From Lachnospiraceae bacterium (GTDB lineage: Bacteria > Bacillota > Clostridia > Lachnospirales > Lachnospiraceae), in assembly GCA_017463225.1 (NCBI GenBank), contig JAFTPO010000045.1:1-64000 (forward strand): a stretch of DNA of 64,000 nucleotides. Reading direction: 5' to 3'. The position numbers and the translations under genes are program-made. Shown piece by piece: positions 54,086 to 63,132 of this stretch. Position 1 is the stretch's first letter, and each line of letters starts with the position of its first letter. The notes below the pieces were generated by a model. It saw only the letters and a program-made list of their open reading frames with translations. It had not been told where the DNA came from and searched no databases.

Positions 54086-54191
54086 AACCTTTTCCTCCTA
54101 AAATATAACCAGTGGATATAAACCACATAATCTTCCATTAAACACTTTGATTATATTATCACAAGAATTTAGGCTTTGCAATAGTTTTTTC

Positions 54192-55487
<1,296 letters not shown>

Positions 55488-55538
55488 TTATCATAATATC
55501 TAGGGTAATTATTTACAGATTGTTAGAATAATATACAA

Positions 55539-55570
55539 AAAAACTCCCGACAAATCCGTCGAGAGTTTTT
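55539..55570 (-). terminator. Terminator of mscL
   Basis: Stem AAAAACTC-c-CGAC / GTCG-a-GAGTTTTT with one mismatch and a 6-nt loop, followed by T-rich DNA on the minus strand. It lies just after the mscL stop. Confidence 0.82.
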
Positions 55571-55574
55571 GTTT

Positions 55575-55982
55575 TTACACCTCTGATGCACAATGTGGGC
55601 ACTTTGTTGCATCCTTGTGTATCTCGCTCTTACAATAAGGACACTCCTTAGTGTTAGCTTCCTCCGCTGCTTCTTCCTTCTTCTTACCTATGTTAGCTAG
55701 GTTGTTCATACCCTTAACCATAAGGAATATGATAAATGCCATTATAAGAAAGTTTATAACTGCTGTTATAAATGCACCGTAATTAATATACTGATCTCCT
55801 AAGAGATGAATTCTTCCCTGAATCTCAGCTCCGCCAATACAATTGATGATTGGAGTGATAACGTTATCAGTAAATGATGTAACCAAATCCTTGAAGGCTG
55901 CACCTACGATAACACCTACTGCCATACTCATTACATTGCCCTGAAGAGCAAACTCCTTAAACTCCTGTAAAAACTTCTTCAT
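55575..55982 (-). CDS. mscL: Large-conductance mechanosensitive channel MscL with C-terminal zinc ribbon
   Basis: A 135-aa protein. The N-terminal amphipathic helix FLQEFKEFALQGNVMSMAVGVIVGAAF leads into the pore helix, and a second membrane helix (about 64-90) follows. The usual cytoplasmic bundle is short and acidic, then a zinc ribbon CPYCKSEIHKDATKCPHC (C-x2-C-x10-C-x2-C) closes the chain. MscL releases solutes under hypo-osmotic stress. The ribbon is an addition compared with E. coli. The ATG follows AAAGGAGTTAATTAAA. It has its own terminator. Confidence 0.92.
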   Translation of the reverse strand: MKKFLQEFKEFALQGNVMSMAVGVIVGAAFKDLVTSFTDNVITPIINCIGGAEIQGRIHLLGDQYINYGAFITAVINFLIMAFIIFLMVKGMNNLANIGKKKEEAAEEANTKECPYCKSEIHKDATKCPHCASEV

Positions 55983-56032
55983 TTTAATTAACTCCTTTCA
56001 TATATTTATTAAACTTTTATCTCTTTATAATT

Positions 56033-56067
56033 ACTGCCGACACAGCACCATATACTATGTCGGCAGT
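56033..56067 (-). terminator. Terminator of gpmI
   Basis: A perfect 10-bp stem ACTGCCGACA / TGTCGGCAGT with a 15-nt loop, 19 bp after the gpmI stop on the minus strand, followed by AATTATAAAG. The tail is only moderately T-rich. Confidence 0.65.
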
Positions 56068-56086
56068 TTAGTGTCAAAATATTAGC

Positions 56087-57628
56087 CTATCTTACGATAA
56101 GTGACTTACCAGTCATCTCTGCTGGCTGTGGAAGTCCCATAACCTCAAGTAATGTTGGAGCAATATCTGCAAGGCATCCACCCTCACGAAGCTTAACTCC
56201 CTCATCATAGTTATAAAGTATAAATGGAACAGGATTTGTTGTATGAGCTGTGTGTGGTGCACCAGTCTCATGGTTAACCATCTGCTCAGCATTTCCGTGG
56301 TCTGCACAGATAAATAATACACCATCAGCCTGCTTAACAGCCTCTACTGCAGCGCCTACACACTGGTCAACTCTCTCAACTGCAGCAACTGCAGCAGGTA
56401 TAACTCCTGTATGTCCTACCATATCAGGGTTTGCAAAGTTGATTATAATAACATCATACTTGTCTGAAGTAATTGCATCTACAAGGTTTACACCAACCTC
56501 AGGAGCACTCATCTCAGGCTGAAGGTCATAGGTAGCAACCTTAGGAGAGTTAACAAGTGTTCTGTCCTCATCCTTATTTGGCTCCTCTAAACCGCCATTG
56601 AAGAAGAATGTAACGTGAGCATACTTCTCAGTCTCAGCAAGTCTAAGCTGAGTCTTGCCACATGATGCAAGATACTCACCAAGTGTATTTGTAATCTCCT
56701 GCTTCTTAAATGCAATAATCTTGTTAGGTATACTCTCATCGTAATCCTTGAAGCATACGTAAGTAAGTGGAAGCTTTCCACCCTTTCTGTCAAATCCGTC
56801 AAATTCGTCTGCACAGAAAGCTCTGGTAATCTCTCTTGCTCTGTCAGGACGGAAGTTATAGAAGATAACTGAGTCGTTTGCCTTTACAGTTGCAACAGGA
56901 GCACCATTCTCCTTAATTACTGTAGGAAGCACGAACTCATCAGTCTTCTCATCTGCATATGAATCAGCAACGGCCTGTACAGGGTCTAAAGCCTCTACAC
57001 CCTCTCCATAAACCATAGCTGCATATGCCTTCTCAACTCTATCCCAGTTGTTATCTCTATCCATAGCATAGTAACGTCCTGATATTGTAGCAACCTTACC
57101 TACACCTATCTCTGCCATCTTCTCAACAAGCTCTGCCACATAATCCTTACCTGATGCAGGAGGTGTATCTCTACCATCAAGGAATGGATGTACATAAACA
57201 TTTGAGAAGCCCTGCTTCTTACAAAGCTCTAAGATACCATATACATGTGTATTGTGGCTATGAACACCACCATCTGAGAGAAGTCCCCAGAGGTGAAGGT
57301 CTGAATTATTCTTCTTACAATTCTCTATAGCCTCAAGAAGCGCCTCATTCTCAAAGAAATCCCCATCTTCAATAGCCTTAGTTATAGAAGTTAAATCCTG
57401 ATATATAATTCTTCCGGCACCGATGTTCATATGACCAACCTCAGAGTTACCCATCTGACCATCTGGAAGTCCTACTGCAAGTCCTGAAGCATTTCCCTCA
57501 ACAAACGGACACTCTGCCATAAGCTTGTCCATAACAGGTGTATTTGCCATAGCTATAGCATTTCCATCCTTCTCCTTACTGATACCATAACCATCAAGTA
57601 CCATTAAAACAACTGGTTTCTTACTCAT
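56087..57628 (-). CDS. gpmI: Phosphoglycerate mutase, 2,3-bisphosphoglycerate-independent
   Basis: A 513-aa alkaline-phosphatase-superfamily enzyme. The metal/nucleophile Ser is in DGQMGNSEVGHMNIGAG near residue 62, with VLMVLDGYG at the start, HPFLDGRDTPP in the middle and HGNAEQM and TAHTTNPVPF near the end. It interconverts 3- and 2-phosphoglycerate. The ATG at 57628 follows AAAGGAGATAAATAAG; a longer frame has no site. It is separated from tpiA-pgk by a five-gene block. Confidence 0.97.
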   Translation of the reverse strand: MSKKPVVLMVLDGYGISKEKDGNAIAMANTPVMDKLMAECPFVEGNASGLAVGLPDGQMGNSEVGHMNIGAGRIIYQDLTSITKAIEDGDFFENEALLEAIENCKKNNSDLHLWGLLSDGGVHSHNTHVYGILELCKKQGFSNVYVHPFLDGRDTPPASGKDYVAELVEKMAEIGVGKVATISGRYYAMDRDNNWDRVEKAYAAMVYGEGVEALDPVQAVADSYADEKTDEFVLPTVIKENGAPVATVKANDSVIFYNFRPDRAREITRAFCADEFDGFDRKGGKLPLTYVCFKDYDESIPNKIIAFKKQEITNTLGEYLASCGKTQLRLAETEKYAHVTFFFNGGLEEPNKDEDRTLVNSPKVATYDLQPEMSAPEVGVNLVDAITSDKYDVIIINFANPDMVGHTGVIPAAVAAVERVDQCVGAAVEAVKQADGVLFICADHGNAEQMVNHETGAPHTAHTTNPVPFILYNYDEGVKLREGGCLADIAPTLLEVMGLPQPAEMTGKSLIVR

Positions 57629-57709
57629 CTTATTTATCTCCTTTAAATTAAAATCTTTAAATTCCAACAACTATAATATCATATATTATTCTAATTTCAA
57701 GAATATGGT

Positions 57710-58810
57710 TTAATTATTTTTATCATCTTCCCAGACTTGATTATCAGACTCTTCATTAGCCATATCCGCCAGATACCTTTTGTACCTTACCCTGTTTCTA
57801 ATAGTCATTATCAGGATATATGCTACAATCACAATCTCTAAAGCATATAAAATGTGTGTGTATAAAAATGTATTTCTAGGCTCTATAGTGTATTCTTTAC
57901 TATGATCCTGATGCTTCTCAAAGTCATAGGTAGATGCTGACTGAATCTGATTCTTTATCTCAGGATACTGCTCAAGCTCATATATATAATCCACCCAGCC
58001 TATATCATAAGCTGTTATCTTAGTAATCTCTGAAAAAACATAGTTTTCATCTATGTATACATCCGCGGAGTTTCCAAGCATTATATCCTTAGGATACTCC
58101 TTTGCCACATAATCTACGAACTCTCTAGAAGTACCAACAGCAGGTCTGGCATAATACAAATCTCTTGCTCCAAAGAGATGCAATATCTCGTGAGCAAAGG
58201 TATTAGGATATATTTTAACACCTGTATTCCAAGAGGTTCCAAAAAATGCTACCTCCTCAAAATCATCATTTATATTATAGTAATACTGCTGGGCGATGCA
58301 GCTATCCACAGCACCATCTACAAATACAAGATAGGCCACACTATTACAATCATATTTCTTCAAAAGCTCTTCCGTGTCAACGTTTTCCTTTATAAACTGC
58401 CTAACATCATCCTTCATCTCATCGCTGTCATCAGAGCCAAACTCATATGATGCTTCCTTATCATAATCGAAGCGATACATAAGATCAGGATGCTCTTCTA
58501 TATCATAGATAAGCTCAACCTTTTTGCCATATATAGCACCCTGGTCAACAAGATAATCACAGGCCAGTCTAAGATTCTTCTTTATTCTCTTTTCATCGTA
58601 CTTATTCCAGTCTGCATTCCTATCATCCACATAAACACTAACAAGTATTGACTTCTCATCCAAATATTTGGCACTACCTGCAGGATGCTCATCCCACTGA
58701 CTATAAGGAGCTCCATCATCTCTTTGGGTAAGCTGCGATTCATCTCCTTTGCCACATCCGGTAAGAAGGCAGAGCATAAGTGCAAAAACTGCCACTATGT
58801 ATTTTCTCAT
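57710..58810 (-). CDS. Metzincin-like zinc metalloprotease lipoprotein with a C-terminal membrane helix
   Basis: A 366-aa protein of unknown family. A lipoprotein signal ends at LLTGC (Cys19). The mid part contains HEILHLFGARD (His207, Glu208, His211, Gly214, Asp217), which fits the metzincin HExxHxxGxx(H/D) zinc motif with Asp as third ligand, as in snapalysins. A membrane helix lies at about 322-344, followed by a basic then acidic cytoplasmic tail. So it would be anchored at both ends. It starts directly at the GH5 gene stop. Action on a surface or secreted protein is inferred. Confidence 0.75.
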   Translation of the reverse strand: MRKYIVAVFALMLCLLTGCGKGDESQLTQRDDGAPYSQWDEHPAGSAKYLDEKSILVSVYVDDRNADWNKYDEKRIKKNLRLACDYLVDQGAIYGKKVELIYDIEEHPDLMYRFDYDKEASYEFGSDDSDEMKDDVRQFIKENVDTEELLKKYDCNSVAYLVFVDGAVDSCIAQQYYYNINDDFEEVAFFGTSWNTGVKIYPNTFAHEILHLFGARDLYYARPAVGTSREFVDYVAKEYPKDIMLGNSADVYIDENYVFSEITKITAYDIGWVDYIYELEQYPEIKNQIQSASTYDFEKHQDHSKEYTIEPRNTFLYTHILYALEIVIVAYILIMTIRNRVRYKRYLADMANEESDNQVWEDDKNN

Positions 58811-60328
58811 CTAGTAATACTCTCCTAAGCTAATTCCGTTAATTCCTAATGGAATCTGGTGGTCAAGACCTATAAAATGCTGTCCGTCATTCCATAAAAC
58901 CTCTTTGACGAAGTTATACTTTTCATCATCCCAGGTAGTAAAATCATCAAGCACCATACCACCTGTATCTCCCGAGTTTGCATTAAAGCACCAGAAGGTG
59001 TGGTGTAGCTTATATTCACCTATAAGCTGTCTCATATAGGTCATCCATTCCAGATTTGGCTCCTTCATAAAGCCACCCCACTCACCTATTAAAAGTGGTG
59101 CAATCTTCTCCTCATGAATATATAGCCAGTTATCATACCAGCAATCCTCCATAAGACTATCATATGAATAATCACCCTCAAACCAAGGCTGTGCGTATAC
59201 TGTAGGACCATAGTCGTGAGGTGAATATACAAGCTTATTCTGATACTCTCCCAAATCAACAGGATAATCAGCTACTCCTCTAAGATTTCCACCCCACCAA
59301 TTGTAATAATAATCATCCTCATTCTGAGATGCATAATCTCCATTTGACTTTATATCCTTAGGGTATATCTCAATACCCTCTACCATAACCAGAGCGTTAG
59401 GATTCTTTGAAAGTACTGCAGAAGCAGCCTGCTCAGCCATATACTTCCAGTTATTTGCCCTCTTGGAATCATTCCATATAGCAGCTGCATCACCCTCATA
59501 ATGCTTACCGTGTGGCTCATTTTTAAGGTCATATGCAATGATTGTATCATCATTTTTGTATCTGTCAGCCACCCAAGACAGGGCGAACAGATAATCCTCT
59601 GCTGTAATTCTCTCTGTGTACCAGAGATTAACCACATGTCCGCTGGCATTTGTCTCTGCGCTATGTATATCAATAATTACCTTAAGACCATTAGCTCTAG
59701 CCTGACCTAAGAAATACTCAAATATCTGTAAGCTGTCCATACCAACTAAGTAATCGTTTGTAGCCTGATTAAAATTGGCTTGAGGATACTCCCCTCTTGA
59801 CCATTGAAGCAAAAGCTCCGCTGAAAATGGAACTCTGATAACATTGAAGCCATGATTTGCAATCTCCTGAATAGAAGTATTCATATCTCCTGCCCAAAGA
59901 CCATCGAAGGTATTTGTTCCTGTATTATAACCAAACCAGTTAATTCCCGTAAGCCAGACCTCATTGCCATCCTTATCGACAATCTTGTTGCCCTCTACAT
60001 ATAACCAGTCATCTGTAGTTGGTTCAGGGACATCCATAGCACCATAGTCCACATCTCTTTCAACTGTTACATAATTTGATGTGTCAATAACCACTTCATA
60101 ATCCGAATCTCCGCTATCTTCACCATCCGGTATTTCAACATTGTCAGATGACTGTGAATTGTCTGAATGATTCTGATTAGTTGTCTCTGTAGCAGAACTT
60201 TCATTACTTTCAGCTTTTGAATCTGAATTCATCCTTTTCTTCTGAATGCTCATACCAAGCAATATTCCAAGCAAAAATGTTACAACTATTATCTGTATTA
60301 AAATTATAATCTTTAAACCTTTATTCAC
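58811..60328 (-). CDS. Glycoside hydrolase family 5 (cellulase-type) enzyme, membrane-anchored
   Basis: A 505-aa protein. A membrane helix (about 7-27) is followed by a Ser/Asp/Glu/Asn-rich linker (about 33-95), then a GH5 barrel. The proton donor is Glu271 in YDLKNEPHG and the nucleophile is Glu416 in LLIGEWGGF. VWLTGINWFGYNT opens the domain. It likely cuts beta-1,4-glucan or a related glycan outside the cell; no carbohydrate-binding module is seen. The start is a GTG overlapping the stop of the MIF-like gene by one base. The metalloprotease gene follows directly. Confidence 0.9.
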   Translation of the reverse strand: MNKGLKIIILIQIIVVTFLLGILLGMSIQKKRMNSDSKAESNESSATETTNQNHSDNSQSSDNVEIPDGEDSGDSDYEVVIDTSNYVTVERDVDYGAMDVPEPTTDDWLYVEGNKIVDKDGNEVWLTGINWFGYNTGTNTFDGLWAGDMNTSIQEIANHGFNVIRVPFSAELLLQWSRGEYPQANFNQATNDYLVGMDSLQIFEYFLGQARANGLKVIIDIHSAETNASGHVVNLWYTERITAEDYLFALSWVADRYKNDDTIIAYDLKNEPHGKHYEGDAAAIWNDSKRANNWKYMAEQAASAVLSKNPNALVMVEGIEIYPKDIKSNGDYASQNEDDYYYNWWGGNLRGVADYPVDLGEYQNKLVYSPHDYGPTVYAQPWFEGDYSYDSLMEDCWYDNWLYIHEEKIAPLLIGEWGGFMKEPNLEWMTYMRQLIGEYKLHHTFWCFNANSGDTGGMVLDDFTTWDDEKYNFVKEVLWNDGQHFIGLDHQIPLGINGISLGEYY

Positions 60329-60672
60329 TAGAAATTACCACCGTTCCAGCCCCAATTTGAGGTTGCTTCGTATTTTACATATATATGGTCTGCCTTAATC
60401 CCAAGCACCTTGCCAAATATCTCGCATATCTTTCCTGTAAGAGCATCAAATGCAGCCTTATTCTCGCCGCCAAACACACTTACCTCAACAAAGGCTATAT
60501 CCTCACTATTATTTCCTCTAAAATACAGTGAATACTCATCCTGAAAGCCTACCATAAGCCATGACTCACTCTTTCCCGGAATTGCTGTTATAGCCTGTCC
60601 CAGCAAAGTCTTAAGCTCTATCTCCTGCTCCTTAGTAATCTTCTTTGAAATCTTTGAATTAATAAATGGCAT
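60328..60672 (-). CDS. MIF/phenylpyruvate tautomerase-family protein
   Basis: A 114-aa protein of the tautomerase superfamily, MIF type. Pro at position 2 becomes the N-terminal catalytic Pro1 after Met removal (MPFINSK). ITAIPGKSESWLMVGF carries the active-site Lys, and VEVSVFGG is a family strand. The natural substrate is unknown; phenylpyruvate tautomerisation is typical in vitro. The ATG follows GGAGGTTATATT. It is coupled to the GH5 gene by a TAGTG overlap. Confidence 0.88.
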   Translation of the reverse strand: MPFINSKISKKITKEQEIELKTLLGQAITAIPGKSESWLMVGFQDEYSLYFRGNNSEDIAFVEVSVFGGENKAAFDALTGKICEIFGKVLGIKADHIYVKYEATSNWGWNGGNF

Positions 60673-60701
60673 AATATAACCTCCTTATAATCTATATATT
60701 A

Positions 60702-61337
60702 TTACTCCTCGTCGTAGTCATCCTCTTCAAGAATATCAACTACTGCATTTTCAGCAAATTTAACCTTCATCCCCTTATCCCAGCTACTTAAAGGCAATAC
60801 AAGCACTGTTTCATGCTCCTTACTTGTAACTACAGGGAATACATCTGCAGACAGATAGCCTGTAGGCAGGAATTTTCTATATACTATCATACCCGCCATA
60901 TGAACATCGATATTGTGTCCCTCAAGCATATAGTTGAATCTAAAATTAGGTCTGTCGGGATCCTCCATGAATTTTCTCACAGCAGGTCTTAATTCCTCAG
61001 GAATAACCTCCTCCGGAGCTCCTCTATAGCCAATAATATCCTTTGCCACCTGAATCAGCTTCTCAGGATTCTGATTTGCCCACTCATGATTTGAATACAT
61101 AATAATGGCAGGACCATCCATAAAATCCGAATTATCCTTAAGCATTGGATTTGCCATCACTATGTGAGCATAATTCACATCACCATTTTTATATACATCC
61201 TTATACTCCTCATAGGTTTTATAGAGCTTGTCATCTCTTTTAATCCACATAACATGCTCTAAAGCCTCCTTATAAGGCTTTCTCTTGTACTTTTTTCTCA
61301 TCTTCATAAGTGATTTTTCATAGTTAAATTCTTTCAT
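60702..61337 (-). CDS. Conserved-looking hypothetical soluble protein (211 aa)
   Basis: Not recognised. No membrane segment or signal. The N-terminus is Lys/Arg-rich (MKKMRKKYKRKPYKEA-like), the middle has GPAIIMYSNHEWANQNPEKLI and NYMLEGHNIDVHMAGMIVYRKFLPTGYL, and the C-terminus is very acidic. It has many aromatic and His residues but no familiar catalytic motif. The ATG has a GAAAGGTCG site. It is 21 bp after the membrane protein gene and 29 bp before the MIF-like gene, so it belongs to that transcript. Confidence 0.75.
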   Translation of the reverse strand: MKEFNYEKSLMKMRKKYKRKPYKEALEHVMWIKRDDKLYKTYEEYKDVYKNGDVNYAHIVMANPMLKDNSDFMDGPAIIMYSNHEWANQNPEKLIQVAKDIIGYRGAPEEVIPEELRPAVRKFMEDPDRPNFRFNYMLEGHNIDVHMAGMIVYRKFLPTGYLSADVFPVVTSKEHETVLVLPLSSWDKGMKVKFAENAVVDILEEDDYDEE

Positions 61338-61358
61338 AAGTATGTTCGACCTTTCTTA

Positions 61359-62138
61359 TTATTGATACTGATTATATGAATTCTGTCCGAAATTATTGTC
61401 GTAATAATCATTTCTGTAGCTATTTGGATCAATCTGATTTTCATATCCGTTATTTACATTCTGGTTAAGAAGATTTAATCGGGAGGCGTTCGACATATAT
61501 TCCGGCTGAATAAATACGTTTTGAACATATCCCTGATAATTCACAAGACCTTTGCTAAACTGCTCTCTCATAAAGCTTAAATAAGCTAAACCTTCCTTGT
61601 TGTATCCAAAACGGGCATTTGGGCATACCTTAGCAATCTTGGACGCAAGCTCATCAATATTAGCCTTCTTAACCCCGTATACATTTATTCCTATATCGCC
61701 GTGGGCAGTACAAACCATAAGTACCTTTCCTGTTGGAATGAGATTTGTAGACTGCTTTTGTATATAAACAAGAAAAACATTCTCTAAGTATGATATCTCT
61801 GTTGCAGATTTAGCATTAGCTATACACCTGTCAGAAAGCTTAATAAATCTATCCTTGTACAAAATATTAGAAGCCATATTGTTTACCTGATGAAGAATAT
61901 ATGGATTTCTCTTAATCAGACCTGACTTCATAGGATTAGACGCATTTCTAATACCGAATATAAGCATAGGAATACTTATAGCAATAAATATCAATATAGG
62001 AATAATGTATGTACCCAAAGAGCCATCTATGGCAAATGCTATTAAGGAAACAAGGCAAAATGCCAGCATTATTCCTCCTATAACAGCTACTGTTATTCCT
62101 CCACGTTTAATTCTTTTTAATAATAATTCACTTTCCAT
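61359..62138 (-). CDS. Hypothetical membrane protein with Asn/Tyr/Gln-rich tail
   Basis: A 259-aa protein, not recognised. Two membrane helices (about 13-35 and 42-62) are followed by a soluble domain of about 150 residues with DIGINVYGVKKANIDELASKI, and a low-complexity C-terminus (about 222-259) rich in Asn, Tyr, Gln and Asp, such as NDYYDNNFGQNSYNQYQ. It is the first gene of the GH5 block and follows a promoter with an extended -10. No function is proposed. Confidence 0.75.
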   Translation of the reverse strand: MESELLLKRIKRGGITVAVIGGIMLAFCLVSLIAFAIDGSLGTYIIPILIFIAISIPMLIFGIRNASNPMKSGLIKRNPYILHQVNNMASNILYKDRFIKLSDRCIANAKSATEISYLENVFLVYIQKQSTNLIPTGKVLMVCTAHGDIGINVYGVKKANIDELASKIAKVCPNARFGYNKEGLAYLSFMREQFSKGLVNYQGYVQNVFIQPEYMSNASRLNLLNQNVNNGYENQIDPNSYRNDYYDNNFGQNSYNQYQ

Positions 62139-62193
62139 ATTTGTCCTCCCCGTAAATGAATATTATATATTCTCATTAAAACCAATCCTTTAA

Positions 62194-62222
62194 ATTATAT
62201 CATACCTAAGCATATATTTACA
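62194..62222 (-). promoter_or_regulatory. Promoter of the GH5 block
   Basis: On the minus strand: extended -10 TGATATAAT (62202-62194) with a weak -35 TGTAAA (62222-62217) at 17-bp spacing, about 56 bp before the first ATG of the block. The rest of the 226-bp gap holds only the tpiA terminator and AT-rich DNA. Confidence 0.55.
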
Positions 62223-62308
62223 TAAATAAATTTTAAAAACTTTCTATAATTCGTCATAGTTTTACATACAAGCAATATTCCACATAGTTTATTGTTTTAA
62301 AAAAAAGA

Positions 62309-62333
62309 TGACCCGGAGATTTTCTCCGAGTCA
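62309..62333 (-). terminator. Terminator of tpiA
   Basis: Stem TGAC-c-CGGAGA / TCTCCG-a-GTCA with one mismatch and a short loop, followed on the minus strand by eight T. It lies about 30 bp past the tpiA stop. Confidence 0.88.
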
Positions 62334-62364
62334 CCATTTATTTCACATAAAAATCGGCAATAAA

Positions 62365-63111
62365 TTAGTAGTTTACAATCTTACCAAAATCAGCCTTAAG
62401 TGATGCACCACCTACAAGACCACCGTCGATGTTTGGCTGAGCAAATAACTCTGTAGCATTTGCTGCGCTAACAGAACCGCCGTACTGAATACGAACAGCA
62501 TCTGCAGTTGCCTGATCATACATCTCGGCGATACACTCTCTGATGCCCTTACATACTTCCTCAGCCTGCTCAGTTGTAGCAGTCTTACCAGTACCGATAG
62601 CCCAGATTGGCTCGTAAGCGATAACGATATCCTTAACCTGATCAGCTGTTACTCCAACAAGGTCAGACTTAATCTGGAATCTAATCCAATCCATAGTTAC
62701 TCCCATCTCTCTTTGCTCAAGTGACTCACCACAGCAAAGGATTGGAGTAAGACCAGCCTCGATAGCCTTCTTAACCTTCTTGTTAAGTAAAGCATCATCC
62801 TCCTTGAAGTAATCTCTTCTCTCTGAGTGTCCGATAATTACATACTTAACACCAGCATCAACAAGCATAGCTGCTGAAATCTCACCAGTATATGCTCCGC
62901 TCTCCTCAAAGTACATATTCTCCGCACCAACCTGTACATTTGAACCCTTAACAGCCTCAACTACAGGAACAATATCAATTGCAGGAACACAGTAAACAAC
63001 GTCTACTGCATCATTCTTTACAAGTGGAGCAAGCTCCTCAACAAGCTTAACAGCCTGTGATGGAGTCATGTTCATCTTCCAGTTACCTGCGATAATCTTC
63101 TTTCTTGCCAT
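62365..63111 (-). CDS. tpiA: Triosephosphate isomerase
   Basis: A 248-aa TIM barrel of standard length. It begins [13 protein letters not shown], with the catalytic Lys; the electrophile His is in [11 protein letters not shown], the base Glu is in [14 protein letters not shown], and the phosphate loop is GGLVGGASL. It interconverts dihydroxyacetone phosphate and glyceraldehyde 3-phosphate. The ATG follows GGAGATTAGGATT. It follows pgk by 21 bp and ends at a strong terminator. Confidence 0.97.
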   Translation of the reverse strand: MARKKIIAGNWKMNMTPSQAVKLVEELAPLVKNDAVDVVYCVPAIDIVPVVEAVKGSNVQVGAENMYFEESGAYTGEISAAMLVDAGVKYVIIGHSERRDYFKEDDALLNKKVKKAIEAGLTPILCCGESLEQREMGVTMDWIRFQIKSDLVGVTADQVKDIVIAYEPIWAIGTGKTATTEQAEEVCKGIRECIAEMYDQATADAVRIQYGGSVSAANATELFAQPNIDGGLVGGASLKADFGKIVNY

Positions 63112-63132
63112 AATCCTAATCTCCTAATCTTC

